Shown here one piece after another: positions 1 to 7,230 of a DNA stretch of 26,021 nt. The notes below the pieces were generated by a model. That model was not told where the DNA came from. It saw only the letters and a program-made list of their open reading frames with translations, and did not search any database. Origin of the DNA: Actinomycetes bacterium (GTDB taxonomy: Bacteria > Actinomycetota > Acidimicrobiia > Spongiisociales > UBA5794); assembly GCA_023336875.1 (NCBI GenBank), contig JAMBLH010000108.1, positions 1 to 26,021 on the forward strand. The letters run 5' to 3'. The translations under genes were made by a program, and so were the position numbers. Numbering within the stretch: position 1 is the first letter of the stretch; every line of letters begins with the position of its first letter.

Positions 1-2039
1 CCCATCTGGTCGACCGTGAAGAATGGTCCTCCCCTGAATGGTGGGTAGCCGAGTCCGAATACAGCTCCGACGTCGCCGTCGCGTGCAGATCGCAGGATGC
101 CTTCCTGGAGGCAGAGCGCTGCTTCGTTGATGAACGCAAGCGTGAGCCGCTCAGTCACGTCCTTTTTCGAGACGGGAACGCGGGGACCTACGCCGAGGGC
201 GTCATAGACCGTTGGGTCAACGCCGGCACGTGTGCCGTCGTCATAGATGTAGAAGCCTCGACCGTTCTTGCGGCCCTTGCGCTCGTCCTCGATCAGTCCC
301 TTCATCATGTCTGGACCCCTCATCCGGTCGCCAAAGGCATCATGCATGATGATCGCGACATGGGCACCCACATCGATCCCCACCTCATCTGCGAGGAGCA
401 GCGGTCCCACGGCGAACCCCCAATCCTCCATTGCCATGTCGATCGCTTGGACGGATGCTCCCTCCTCGAGCAGGAATGCCGCTTCGTTGGAGTAGGGGCC
501 GAGGATCCGTGATGTGTAGAAGCCTGTGCCGTCGTTGACAACGATCACCGTTTTCCCCTGGTCCTTGCCAAGTTGAACGGCAGTTGCGGTGACCCAGTCC
601 GCGGTCATGTCAGTTGTGATGATCTCAAGGAGAGGCATCTTCTCCACAGGGGAGAAATAGTGCATGCCGACCACCTGTTCGGGACGGTCGGAAGCCTCTG
701 CGATCAGCGTTATGGGAAGTGTTGACGTGTTCGACGCAAATATCACGTCCTCTCGCATCACACCCTCGACATCCTTGGCAATGCTCCGTTTGAGGTCCAA
801 ATCCTCGAACACTGCCTCTATGACCACGTCAGTGTTGCCGAACCCGGTCCATGTGGAGGAACCGGTGACCCGGTTGAGGACCTGGTCGACTTCGAAGGGC
901 GACATCCGTCGGCGCTTTGCGTGCTTGAGAACCACCTTGTCAACGTAGGCGAGGCCGCGCCCGACGCCCGCCGCGTCGATCTCCTTGATGCGGACGTTCT
1001 TCTTCGCTTCGAGCGTCGTCACAGCAGCGATGCCCCCTCCCATGAGGCCGCCACCTAGTACCGCGACGTGTGAGACCTTGATCGGTGATGCGTTGGAATC
1101 GATTCCTGTGTCACTCTTGAGAGCGGTTGTCGCGAAGAAGAGCGATTGGAGAGCCGCAGATTCGGCAGTCATGACGAGTTCTGCGAAGAAACGGATCTCA
1201 GCCGCCGTTCCCGCGGCTCTGCCCTGCTCCGCACCGATCCTGACTGCCTCGAATGCCCTCTTGGGCGCCGGGTAGTGGCCCTTCGTCTGGGCCATCATCG
1301 TGTCGTATGCCTTCTTCCACAACAGCTTGCGCCCTGCGGGATTCTTCTCGATGGCGAACTTCTGAAGCCCGTCCGTGGACATATCAAGACCAACACGTTG
1401 CTCGTCCGACGTCGCGTCGATCAGGTCCGTCGCGCGCTGTTGTGCGATCTGGAGGAGCAACTCGGCAGGCACTGTCTCATCAACCAGTCCGAGCTTCTTT
1501 GCCTTGTAGGGCCTTACGGGCTTTCCGCCCATGATCATCTCGAGGCCTGCACCAAGACCGATGAGTTCGGGCAGTCGCTGTGTGCCGCCGCCTCCGGGGA
1601 TGAGTCCGAGCTGGACCTCTGGCTGCCCGAGGTGGGTCTTCTGGCCCGTCGAGCAGATACGCGAAGAGCAGGTCAACGCGAGCTCAAGGCCTCCGCCGAG
1701 GCACGCACCGTGAATGGCTGCAACGACAGGCTTGCCTTGTTCCTTGTGGAGGTCCTCAATCCGGTTGTACACGTCATGGAGAAAGGTCAAAGCCTCGACC
1801 GCCTGATCAGCCGTAGTCATCTGCGCGAACATCCGGATATCGGCTCCCGCGAGGAAGTCACTCTTTGCGGAGCCGATCACCACGGCGTTGACGTCATCCT
1901 GTTCCAGTCGGTCGACCACCTCGACGAGCTCCGTGAGGAGAGCCTCACCGAGTGTGTTCATGGATTCATCGCCCCGGTCGATGAGAACTGTTGCGATACC
2001 GTCGTTGTTGAGGTCGAATTGGAAATTCTTGTAGGTCAT
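1..2039 (-). CDS. fadJ: Fatty-acid oxidation multifunctional enzyme (enoyl-CoA hydratase / 3-hydroxyacyl-CoA dehydrogenase), 3' end beyond window
   Basis: Catalyses hydration of 2-enoyl-CoA and NAD-dependent oxidation of 3-hydroxyacyl-CoA, the middle steps of cytosolic beta-oxidation. About 680 residues are visible on the minus strand. The N-terminal crotonase domain has the two catalytic glutamates at about 119 (in GGGLELA) and 141 (in QPEVQLGLIPGGGG). A Rossmann motif VAVLGGGLMGGG follows near residue 330, then the dehydrogenase HYFSPVEKM motif with the catalytic His. The family motif GLGYPPFRGGPF lies at the window edge, so only the last few dozen residues are missing (family about 700-730). 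The ATG at 2039 is preceded by GGAGAGG and lies 3 nt after the thiolase stop, so the two genes are co-transcribed and probably translationally coupled. FadB and FadJ are hard to separate; the FadI-type partner lying upstream favours FadJ. Confidence 0.93.
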   Translation of the reverse strand, partial: MTYKNFQFDLNNDGIATVLIDRGDESMNTLGEALLTELVEVVDRLEQDDVNAVVIGSAKSDFLAGADIRMFAQMTTADQAVEALTFLHDVYNRIEDLHKEQGKPVVAAIHGACLGGGLELALTCSSRICSTGQKTHLGQPEVQLGLIPGGGGTQRLPELIGLGAGLEMIMGGKPVRPYKAKKLGLVDETVPAELLLQIAQQRATDLIDATSDEQRVGLDMSTDGLQKFAIEKNPAGRKLLWKKAYDTMMAQTKGHYPAPKRAFEAVRIGAEQGRAAGTAAEIRFFAELVMTAESAALQSLFFATTALKSDTGIDSNASPIKVSHVAVLGGGLMGGGIAAVTTLEAKKNVRIKEIDAAGVGRGLAYVDKVVLKHAKRRRMSPFEVDQVLNRVTGSSTWTGFGNTDVVIEAVFEDLDLKRSIAKDVEGVMREDVIFASNTSTLPITLIAEASDRPEQVVGMHYFSPVEKMPLLEIITTDMTADWVTATAVQLGKDQGKTVIVVNDGTGFYTSRILGPYSNEAAFLLEEGASVQAIDMAMEDWGFAVGPLLLADEVGIDVGAHVAIIMHDAFGDRMRGPDMMKGLIEDERKGRKNGRGFYIYDDGTRAGVDPTVYDALGVGPRVPVSKKDVTERLTLAFINEAALCLQEGILRSARDGDVGAVFGLGYPPFRGGPFFTVDQM

Positions 2040-2042
2040 TGG

Positions 2043-3338
2043 CTACCTCTCCAAGATGACGGCTGCACCGAGACCGCCCGCTGCACACTGTGTGACGAGT
2101 GCGGTTCCTCCGCCTCGTCGTTCGAGCTCGTTTGCCATCGTCATTATCTGGCGGGCTCCAGTGGCTGCGAAAGGGTGGCCGATCGAGATGGACCCTCCGT
2201 AGAGGTTGAACTTGTCCATGTCTATCGCACCTATTGCTTTGTCCCTCCCGAGATACTTCTGAGCGAACGCATCGGATTCGAAGGCCTGAACGTTCGACAG
2301 GATCTGAGCGGCGAATGCCTCGTGCATGTCTATGACGTCGATATCATCGAGTGTCATGCCGGCCTTGTCGAGGGCCAGCGGAGCCGCGAATGCAGGTCCC
2401 ATGAGAAGTTGCCAGTTCGGATCGATTGCGGCGAAGGCGTATGACCTCAGATAGGCCTTGGGCTCGTAGCCGAGAGCCTTCGCAACAGATTCGTCCATGA
2501 GCACCAGAGCAGATGCACCATCAGTGAGCGGGGAGGCGTTCGCTGCGGTGACGGAGCCATACTTCTTGTCGAAGACGGGTCTCAGCCCTGCGAGCTTCTC
2601 GGCCGTGGAGTCCGTGCGCGGGATGTTGTCCTGCTCGACCGTCTCGGTGTACTTCGGTGCCAACGGGTACGGCATCACCTCCTGATCGAAGATGCCTGCC
2701 TCCCATGCCTCGATCGCTTTGGCATGAGACCGAACGGCGAATTCATCCTGAGCTTCTCGAGCAATGCCATTCTCCTTGGCCATGTCCTCAGCGCTGTGGC
2801 CCATCGTTTTGCCCGTTGAGCGTTCAGCGATCGCTGGTGGGTTTGGCGCAAGGTCTTTTGGGCGCACCTTGGAGAATGCCTTCACCTTGGAGGGCATGTC
2901 CTTGGCCGCGTTGGCCTCCATAAGGATCTCGACGAAGCGGTCCGAGTACGTGATCGGTGGTCTCGACAACGAGTCGGCCCCACCCGCAATGACGATGTCT
3001 GCGTCTCCGAGGAGGATCGACTGGGAGCCGCTCACGAACGACTGGGTTGACGTTGCACACGCCCTTGATACGGAGAACGCATCGACGGTCTGGGGGAAAG
3101 GGCCTGCGAGCACGATCTCGCGAGCGATGTTGGGGGCGGCGATATCGGCGACGACCGTTCCGTAGATGATCTGGTCGACGGTTGCCGTATCGATTCCCGT
3201 ACGGGCGACAAGCTCGGCAACGACAGAGTTCGCGAGGTCGAGAGTCGACTCATCTCGGAACACGGTCCCTGACTTGGCAAAAGGCGTGCGAAGGCCATCA
3301 ACGATCGCTACGCGCCTCTCTTGCTTCTTCGGTGACAT
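2043..3338 (-). CDS. fadI: Acetyl-CoA acyltransferase (3-ketoacyl-CoA thiolase)
   Basis: Performs the thiolytic last step of beta-oxidation, releasing acetyl-CoA. The protein has 431 residues, normal for the FadI branch. The nucleophilic Cys is at 94 in SRACATSTQS, the catalytic His at 388 in GHPFAATGAR, and the second Cys at 418 in TQCAAGGLGA. I chose the ATG at 3338 because GAGG sits 6 nt before it; a TTG 12 nt further up (3350) is in frame but has no better ribosome site. It is the first gene of a fadI-fadJ operon. Its promoter is covered by the palindrome at 3353-3370, so repression by a TetR-type protein is likely (inference). Confidence 0.94.
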   Translation of the reverse strand: MSPKKQERRVAIVDGLRTPFAKSGTVFRDESTLDLANSVVAELVARTGIDTATVDQIIYGTVVADIAAPNIAREIVLAGPFPQTVDAFSVSRACATSTQSFVSGSQSILLGDADIVIAGGADSLSRPPITYSDRFVEILMEANAAKDMPSKVKAFSKVRPKDLAPNPPAIAERSTGKTMGHSAEDMAKENGIAREAQDEFAVRSHAKAIEAWEAGIFDQEVMPYPLAPKYTETVEQDNIPRTDSTAEKLAGLRPVFDKKYGSVTAANASPLTDGASALVLMDESVAKALGYEPKAYLRSYAFAAIDPNWQLLMGPAFAAPLALDKAGMTLDDIDVIDMHEAFAAQILSNVQAFESDAFAQKYLGRDKAIGAIDMDKFNLYGGSISIGHPFAATGARQIMTMANELERRGGGTALVTQCAAGGLGAAVILER

Positions 3339-3352
3339 TCTAGGCCTCAATT

Positions 3353-3370
3353 CTTGAGCGAACGCTCAAG
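3353..3370. promoter_or_regulatory. TetR-type operator on the fadI promoter
   Basis: A perfect inverted repeat of two 8-bp arms (CTTGAGCG / CGCTCAAG) around AA, extended by one more pair on each side. It lies 14 bp upstream of the fadI ATG and spans the start point expected from the -10 box at 3371-3376. The core TTGAG-N6-CTCAA recurs at 20556-20571 and, with one mismatch, at 20593-20608 beside a TetR gene. Confidence 0.7.
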
Positions 3371-3376
3371 ATTGTA
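3371..3376 (-). promoter_or_regulatory. fadI -10 box
   Basis: On the minus strand this reads TACAAT, close to the consensus. A TTG-rich stretch (3382-3397) upstream may hold the -35 element. The predicted start point, about 3364, falls inside the operator. Confidence 0.5.
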
Positions 3377-3394
3377 ACGGCGACGCAACAACAA

Positions 3395-3422
3395 CAAGAC
3401 CGCCCCCAAAGGAGCGGTCTTG
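3395..3422 (-). terminator. Terminator-like hairpin after the sigma-factor gene
   Basis: Nine-bp arms CAAGACCGC / GCGGTCTTG enclose a 10-nt loop, 60 nt downstream of the sigma-factor stop on the minus strand. The run that follows is TTGTTGTTG rather than a pure U tract, so it is a weak intrinsic terminator. It separates sigma-factor transcription from the fadI promoter. Confidence 0.6.
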
Positions 3423-3481
3423 ATCGTTCTTCGGGCTGGCTGCGGCATATACCGGCTCGCGAACCCTGGGTTGAGTGCTCT

Positions 3482-4411
3482 CTAGAAGTCGGCTTCCTGG
3501 CGGAGGCCGAAAGCGGGGTGACGGAGACGGGAGAGCGCCTGTTTCTCCAGTGAACGGACCCTTGTTGGGCCGAGTTCGAGGTGCTTGCCGATCTCCTCAT
3601 GGGTGCGTGGCAGGCCATCTTCGAAGCCAACTCGCTTCGAGAGGATGTAGGCCTCACGCTGGGGGAGACGGTCGATCGCCTCTCGCAGTGCGTCAATGGT
3701 CGAGACACGCTCTGACTCGGCCACAGGATCGTCCTCATCGTCGTGTGCAACGAAATCGCCGAGCACCGCGCCGTCCTCGCCCACAGGAGCCTCAAGAGAC
3801 ACAGAGTCTGCAACAAGTTGCGCTTCAAGAACCTGATCGAGCTTCAGCCCTGATTCGTCGGAGAGCTCCTGCGAACTTGGCTCACGACCGAGTTCTGAGA
3901 GCAGACGGTTCCTTGTCCCGTTGAGGGTGAGGAGCGTGTCGTGCAGCGAGTTCGGGAGACGAACTGTGCGAGACTTCTCTGCAACAGCGCGCTGCATTGC
4001 CTGACGGATCCACCACGTGGCGTACGTCGAGAACTTGAAACCCTTGCGCCAATCGAACTTCTCGACCGCACGGATCAGGCCGAGGTTGCCCTCCTGGATG
4101 AGGTCAACGAACTCGATGCCGTACTGGCTTCGGTATCGCTTGGCCTGGGAGACGACGAGACGCAGGTTCGCCTGGGCGAAGCGGTCCTTTGCTTCCTTGC
4201 CCTTGCGAGCGGTGCGTTGGAGCTTGACCTTCGCGGCACCCCTGACGCCTCCGGCTTCGAGCTTCTCCTCGGCCTCGCGGCCGGATTCGATCGCCTGAGC
4301 GAGGTCGACTTCGTCGTCTGCGGTCAGGAGTTCATGGTTGGCGATGTCACCAAGATATGTGGTGAGGCTGTCGCCTACTTCTGTAGGTGAAAGTGCGATT
4401 CGTGCTGTCAT
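3482..4411 (-). CDS. Group-2 (primary-like, non-essential type) RNA polymerase sigma-70 factor
   Basis: Directs RNA polymerase to promoters. The 309-residue protein has a region 1.2-like start (SLTTYLGDIANHELLTADDEVDLAQAI), then region 2 with ANLRLVVSQAKRY, DLIQEGNLGLIRAVEKFDWRKG and FSTYATWWIRQAM (core binding and -10 recognition). Region 3 follows, and a C-terminal region 4 helix-turn-helix (THEEIGKHLELGPTRVRSLEKQALSRLR). The length and lack of a long acidic region 1.1 suit SigB/HrdB-paralogue group 2 factors rather than the principal factor or an ECF factor. The ATG at 4411 has AGGA about 9 nt upstream. It is monocistronic, with a hairpin after it. A palindrome overlaps its ribosome site (4414-4429). 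No anti-sigma gene is adjacent. Confidence 0.92.
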   Translation of the reverse strand: MTARIALSPTEVGDSLTTYLGDIANHELLTADDEVDLAQAIESGREAEEKLEAGGVRGAAKVKLQRTARKGKEAKDRFAQANLRLVVSQAKRYRSQYGIEFVDLIQEGNLGLIRAVEKFDWRKGFKFSTYATWWIRQAMQRAVAEKSRTVRLPNSLHDTLLTLNGTRNRLLSELGREPSSQELSDESGLKLDQVLEAQLVADSVSLEAPVGEDGAVLGDFVAHDDEDDPVAESERVSTIDALREAIDRLPQREAYILSKRVGFEDGLPRTHEEIGKHLELGPTRVRSLEKQALSRLRHPAFGLRQEADF

Positions 4412-4413
4412 AT

Positions 4414-4429
4414 TGTGAATTCCTTCACA
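4414..4429. promoter_or_regulatory. Palindrome over the sigma-factor ribosome binding site
   Basis: TGTGAA-TTCC-TTCACA: two perfect 6-bp arms ending 3 bp before the sigma-factor ATG, with the Shine-Dalgarno bases in the centre. It could be an operator or an RNA hairpin that hides the ribosome site; the sequence alone does not decide. Confidence 0.35.
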
Positions 4430-4650
4430 TAGTCCTGGTTCCTTGTGCAGCTGTGTGATTGTCTCACGGGTGCCGCCAGAGGAGGGCCATTTTTGGCTTC
4501 TGGGTATCTATGAGACGCTCAAGGAAGCTTGTGGGTTCCCGTTACCGATTCCGTGCCCTTAGGCGACTAGAAACGGCGTGCGTCTTTCATGGATCTTGGG
4601 CATCGTATACCAAACTGGAGCGTCTGCCTAGTCCCAATTTCACGAAGTGA

Positions 4651-5730
4651 CTAGTCAATCACTCTGCCTCTGTGGATGATCAGTTCCGGTCGATCAAGCG
4701 TGGTGACGTCTTCATACGGATTTTCTGGGAAAAACACGACATCGGCTGTGTCTCCTGGCCCGAGACGCTCTGTTCTCCCGACGTAGTCGAACGCCGCTGT
4801 AGAGGTGGCGATTGTCGCCGCCCTGTCCGAGAGGCCGTGGTCCCTGAGCAGCTTCGCCTCGGTCGCGATCTGGCCATGGGGAATCGCAAGGTCACTTCCT
4901 GCAAGCACCGTGAGGCCAATTTCCTCTGCAAGAGGAAGATTCGCCGTTATCTGGTCGAGACCAGCCGCAAAGAGTCTCCCGCCTGATGACTCCTCTCCGA
5001 GGGCATTCACCCAGTACGTCTGATTTCCTATGGTCGGTACCCAGGCACCACCTCTTGCTGCGAGCAGCCTGAGATCTTCCTCGGTCAGAAATGGTCCGTG
5101 CTCAATTGAGTCGACTCCTGCAGCCACGGCCTCGGAAGCTGCATGGGCCATCGTGTGCACCGCGACCCTTGCCGCGGCTTCATGCGCAACGACAACCGCT
5201 TCCGTGAGCGCATCAAGTGGATAATTGGTCGCGGGTCCGGTGCCCCTGCGGGGCCAGTCGGCGACAATCTTGACCCAGCCTCCTCTTGTCGCAGCGGTCG
5301 AACGAACGTGTTCAACGAGATCCTCTGGCTCTACCTCGACGCCGTATCCCTTCATGTAGCCACCATCTGGATGGATCATCGCGCCAGCGACCTCGACGTG
5401 GGGCCGGAGGTCGGCGTCGTGGTCAAGCGAGAGCAGCGTTACATCGGTGTTGCCACCCTTGTCGAGGATGACGAGAATGCCTCGCTCGACGTGCGCCCAC
5501 GCTGTAGCAGGGATGTTGGCTTTCATCGTCTCCTCTGACGTACCCGCGATATCGTCGAGCGCCGTCATGGTGAGATGCGCATGTGCGTCCGCAAGGCCAG
5601 GAAGCGCCCAGAGGTGCGCAGTATCGATTCCTTCAGTTGCACGGTCGTCCGGATCGACGAACTCGGTGCCATCGATCGCGAGGTCGTACGGATTGCCTTC
5701 AGGAGGTTGGATGGTGATGAGCGTGGTCAT
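4651..5730 (-). CDS. Amidohydrolase-family metal-dependent hydrolase (imidazolonepropionase-like)
   Basis: A 359-residue TIM-barrel amidohydrolase, substrate unknown. The sequence shows the metal-binding HAH motif after GLADAHAH (about residue 50), a GGWVKIVADW segment whose Lys fits the bridging carboxylysine position, two more His ligands in VHTMAHAASEAVAAG-DSIEHG, and the catalytic Asp in AGSDLAIPHG. Members of this subgroup act on cyclic amides, lactams or dipeptides, so the exact reaction cannot be named. It has no Shine-Dalgarno. A TACCGT -10 box ends 6 nt before the ATG, so the message is probably leaderless. Three copies of a 7-bp repeat sit directly upstream. Transcribed alone: 239 bp separate its stop from the sigma gene. 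Confidence 0.85.
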   Translation of the reverse strand: MTTLITIQPPEGNPYDLAIDGTEFVDPDDRATEGIDTAHLWALPGLADAHAHLTMTALDDIAGTSEETMKANIPATAWAHVERGILVILDKGGNTDVTLLSLDHDADLRPHVEVAGAMIHPDGGYMKGYGVEVEPEDLVEHVRSTAATRGGWVKIVADWPRRGTGPATNYPLDALTEAVVVAHEAAARVAVHTMAHAASEAVAAGVDSIEHGPFLTEEDLRLLAARGGAWVPTIGNQTYWVNALGEESSGGRLFAAGLDQITANLPLAEEIGLTVLAGSDLAIPHGQIATEAKLLRDHGLSDRAATIATSTAAFDYVGRTERLGPGDTADVVFFPENPYEDVTTLDRPELIIHRGRVID

Positions 5731-5734
5731 GACA

Positions 5735-5755
5735 ATACGGTAGACGGCAGACGGT
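5735..5755 (-). repeat. 7-bp tandem repeat with leaderless promoter (amidohydrolase)
   Basis: In the sense of the gene: ACCGTCT, GCCGTCT, ACCGTAT, then 4 nt and the ATG. The last unit supplies the -10 hexamer TACCGT (5737-5742), with a 6-nt spacer to the start codon. The same unit occurs in the same orientation before three other genes (6168, 9750, 15190). Confidence 0.65.
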
Positions 5756-5772
5756 GCTGACCTGTCTCACCC

Positions 5773-5788
5773 TGGTGGCAAGCCACCA
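5773..5788. terminator. Short perfect palindrome, possible terminator or operator
   Basis: TGGTGGC-AA-GCCACCA, two 7-bp arms. It lies downstream of the 51-residue ORF and upstream of the amidohydrolase promoter, so it could end the first transcript or bind a regulator of the second. No U tract follows on the minus strand. Confidence 0.3.
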
Positions 5789-5865
5789 TCGAGCGGGTCG
5801 TAGGCCGATTCAGTACTGCCCAAAAAGAACCATCCCGTCTGGAGTGAGGAATTGTTCAGCGGAAG

Positions 5866-6021
5866 CTAGTCGTTGTCTCGCTCCTGGTCGTGGCGCTCTC
5901 GTGCATCCGTGCGTCTGATGTCGGCCCTCTTGCGCTCTTCTTTGCGCTCACGTTCTGCCCGCTCGTTGGCTTCCTTGCGTTCCCGCTCGTAGCGTTCGGC
6001 ACTCTCTTGATCAGTCTCCAC
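5866..6021 (-). CDS. Small highly charged hypothetical protein (51 residues)
   Basis: A GTG-started ORF on the minus strand with GGAG 6 nt upstream. The product is almost entirely Glu, Arg, Lys and Asp: it starts VETDQESAERYERERKE, carries ER/EER/KR runs, and ends RERHDQERDND. It has no hydrophobic core, Cys or membrane segment, and reads as a single alpha helix or coiled coil. The strong amino-acid bias, ribosome site and intergenic position support a real gene; G+C-rich codon bias alone could give a similar short ORF. I do not recognise a family and assign no function. A TACCGT motif at 6061-6066 (minus strand) may be its -10 box. Confidence 0.5.
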   Translation of the reverse strand: METDQESAERYERERKEANERAERERKEERKRADIRRTDARERHDQERDND

Positions 6022-6167
6022 GGCATACTCCGATACTCGAACGCATTCGTTTCGTCACCTTACGGTACAGCACATGGAGAGGCGCGCTCACGAGTGGGGG
6101 ACCCCATCAGCGCGCTGCCGCTGCCCACTTCTCTCCGCACCTTGAACTCGTCAACCCGTTTGCGCTC

Positions 6168-6189
6168 GCCGTATTGCCGTCTACCGTCT
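6168..6189 (+). repeat. 7-bp tandem repeat with promoter (DNA ligase)
   Basis: Units GCCGTAT, (T), GCCGTCT, ACCGTCT end 6 nt before the ligase ATG. The -10-like TACCGT is at 6182-6187 with an 8-nt spacer to the ATG. Same repeat and same orientation as at 5735-5755. Confidence 0.6.
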
Positions 6190-6195
6190 CAGTCC

Positions 6196-7230
6196 ATGCT
6201 CACTGTTCCGTTCGATCTGCCGATTGTTCCCATGGAGGCCAAGGTGCGAACCACCTGGCCGGTTGGTGATTGGGCGTATGAGCCGAAGTGGGATGGGTTC
6301 CGGTCGGTTGTGGCGAACGATGGTGGTCCGCGTATCGACTCGAGAAAGCAGAAACCGCTTCTTCGCTACTTTCCTGAGCTCGTGTCGGTGGTCGAGAGCC
6401 TGCCCCCGGGTTGTGTCGTCGACGGCGAAGTGCTGGTTGTGGAACAGGACCGGCTGGCATTCGACATGCTCCAGGCTCGGATCCATCCGGCCGAGAGCCG
6501 TATCGAGAAGCTGTCCGAAGAGATCCCTGCCACGTTGATCGCCTTCGACTTGCTCGCAGATCGCGGTGAGGACCTGCGGACATCGCCGTTTGCGCAGCGC
6601 CGGGAGCGGTTGGAGTTGCTTATGGCCGATGTGGACGGCGCGTGGAGGCTCACACCGTCGACGACTGACGTCGACCTCGGGAAACGCTGGTTCGACGAGT
6701 TCGAGGCCGCTGGGTGCGACGGGATCGTGGCCAAGCAGCTCGACGGTGTGTACGTCGAGGGCAAGCGGGAGATGATCAAGATCAAACACCGCCGATCCGT
6801 CGACTGTGTTGTTGGCGGGTATCGGGTGCACAAGGACGGCGACAAGATCGGTTCACTGCTGTTGGGTCTGTACGCACCGAATGGATCCCTTGCCTTCATC
6901 GGCCACTGCTCGGGGTTCACGAATCATGACCGCATCGAGCTGCTCGCACGCTTCGAAGCGTTACGCGACTCAGCTTCGTTTGGCGACGATGTGCGGTCGC
7001 CCGGTGGTGAGAGTCGATGGTCGGCAGGTAAGGACCTCTCCTGGGTGCCGGTTGAGCCGGGTGTTGTGGTTGAGATCTCTTATGACCAGCTAACCGGCGA
7101 CCGATTCCGCCACGCCACCCGGTTTGAGCGTTGGCGTCCTGACAAGGACCCCACCGACTGCACATTTGACCAGCTCGAACGACCCGAGGGTCCTGGGTTC
7201 GATGCAATCAGCGGTCTCGACTCCAGCTAG
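6196..7230 (+). CDS. ATP-dependent DNA ligase, LigC/LigD-ligase-domain type
   Basis: Seals nicks in duplex DNA through a ligase-adenylate. The 344-residue protein holds the motif I lysine at 31 (YEPKWDGFRS), motif III-like SRKQKPLLRYFPEL, DGEVLV, motif IIIa FDLL, motif IV DGIVAK and motif V IKIKHRRSVDCVV. An OB-fold domain follows with VVVEISYDQLTGDRFRHATRFERWRPDK. This is the size of actinobacterial LigC enzymes, with no polymerase or nuclease domain fused. The ATG at 6196 fits the family start; an open frame from 5890 is not used because it covers the promoter and the antisense small ORF. The gene lacks a Shine-Dalgarno. Its last 23 bp overlap the convergent acyltransferase gene. A LigD-type polymerase gene lies 2.6 kb away (9792-10781), suggesting a split end-joining or gap-repair pair. 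No Ku gene is in the window. Confidence 0.9.
   Translation: MLTVPFDLPIVPMEAKVRTTWPVGDWAYEPKWDGFRSVVANDGGPRIDSRKQKPLLRYFPELVSVVESLPPGCVVDGEVLVVEQDRLAFDMLQARIHPAESRIEKLSEEIPATLIAFDLLADRGEDLRTSPFAQRRERLELLMADVDGAWRLTPSTTDVDLGKRWFDEFEAAGCDGIVAKQLDGVYVEGKREMIKIKHRRSVDCVVGGYRVHKDGDKIGSLLLGLYAPNGSLAFIGHCSGFTNHDRIELLARFEALRDSASFGDDVRSPGGESRWSAGKDLSWVPVEPGVVVEISYDQLTGDRFRHATRFERWRPDKDPTDCTFDQLERPEGPGFDAISGLDSS

Noticed and set aside
1146..2444. 432-codon open frame on the plus strand
   Set aside because: It is antisense to fadJ and fadI, which have clear catalytic motifs in the correct order. The antisense product has no recognisable fold and simply reflects codon bias.
4430..4650. Possible small ORF (4459-4650) between the amidohydrolase and sigma genes
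   Set aside because: No ribosome site or leaderless -10 at its start and an Arg-rich, non-protein-like composition; the stretch is better read as the sigma promoter region.
5890..6195. Upstream extension of the DNA ligase frame
   Set aside because: It crosses the repeat array, the promoter and the antisense 51-residue ORF, and the family homology begins only after 6196.
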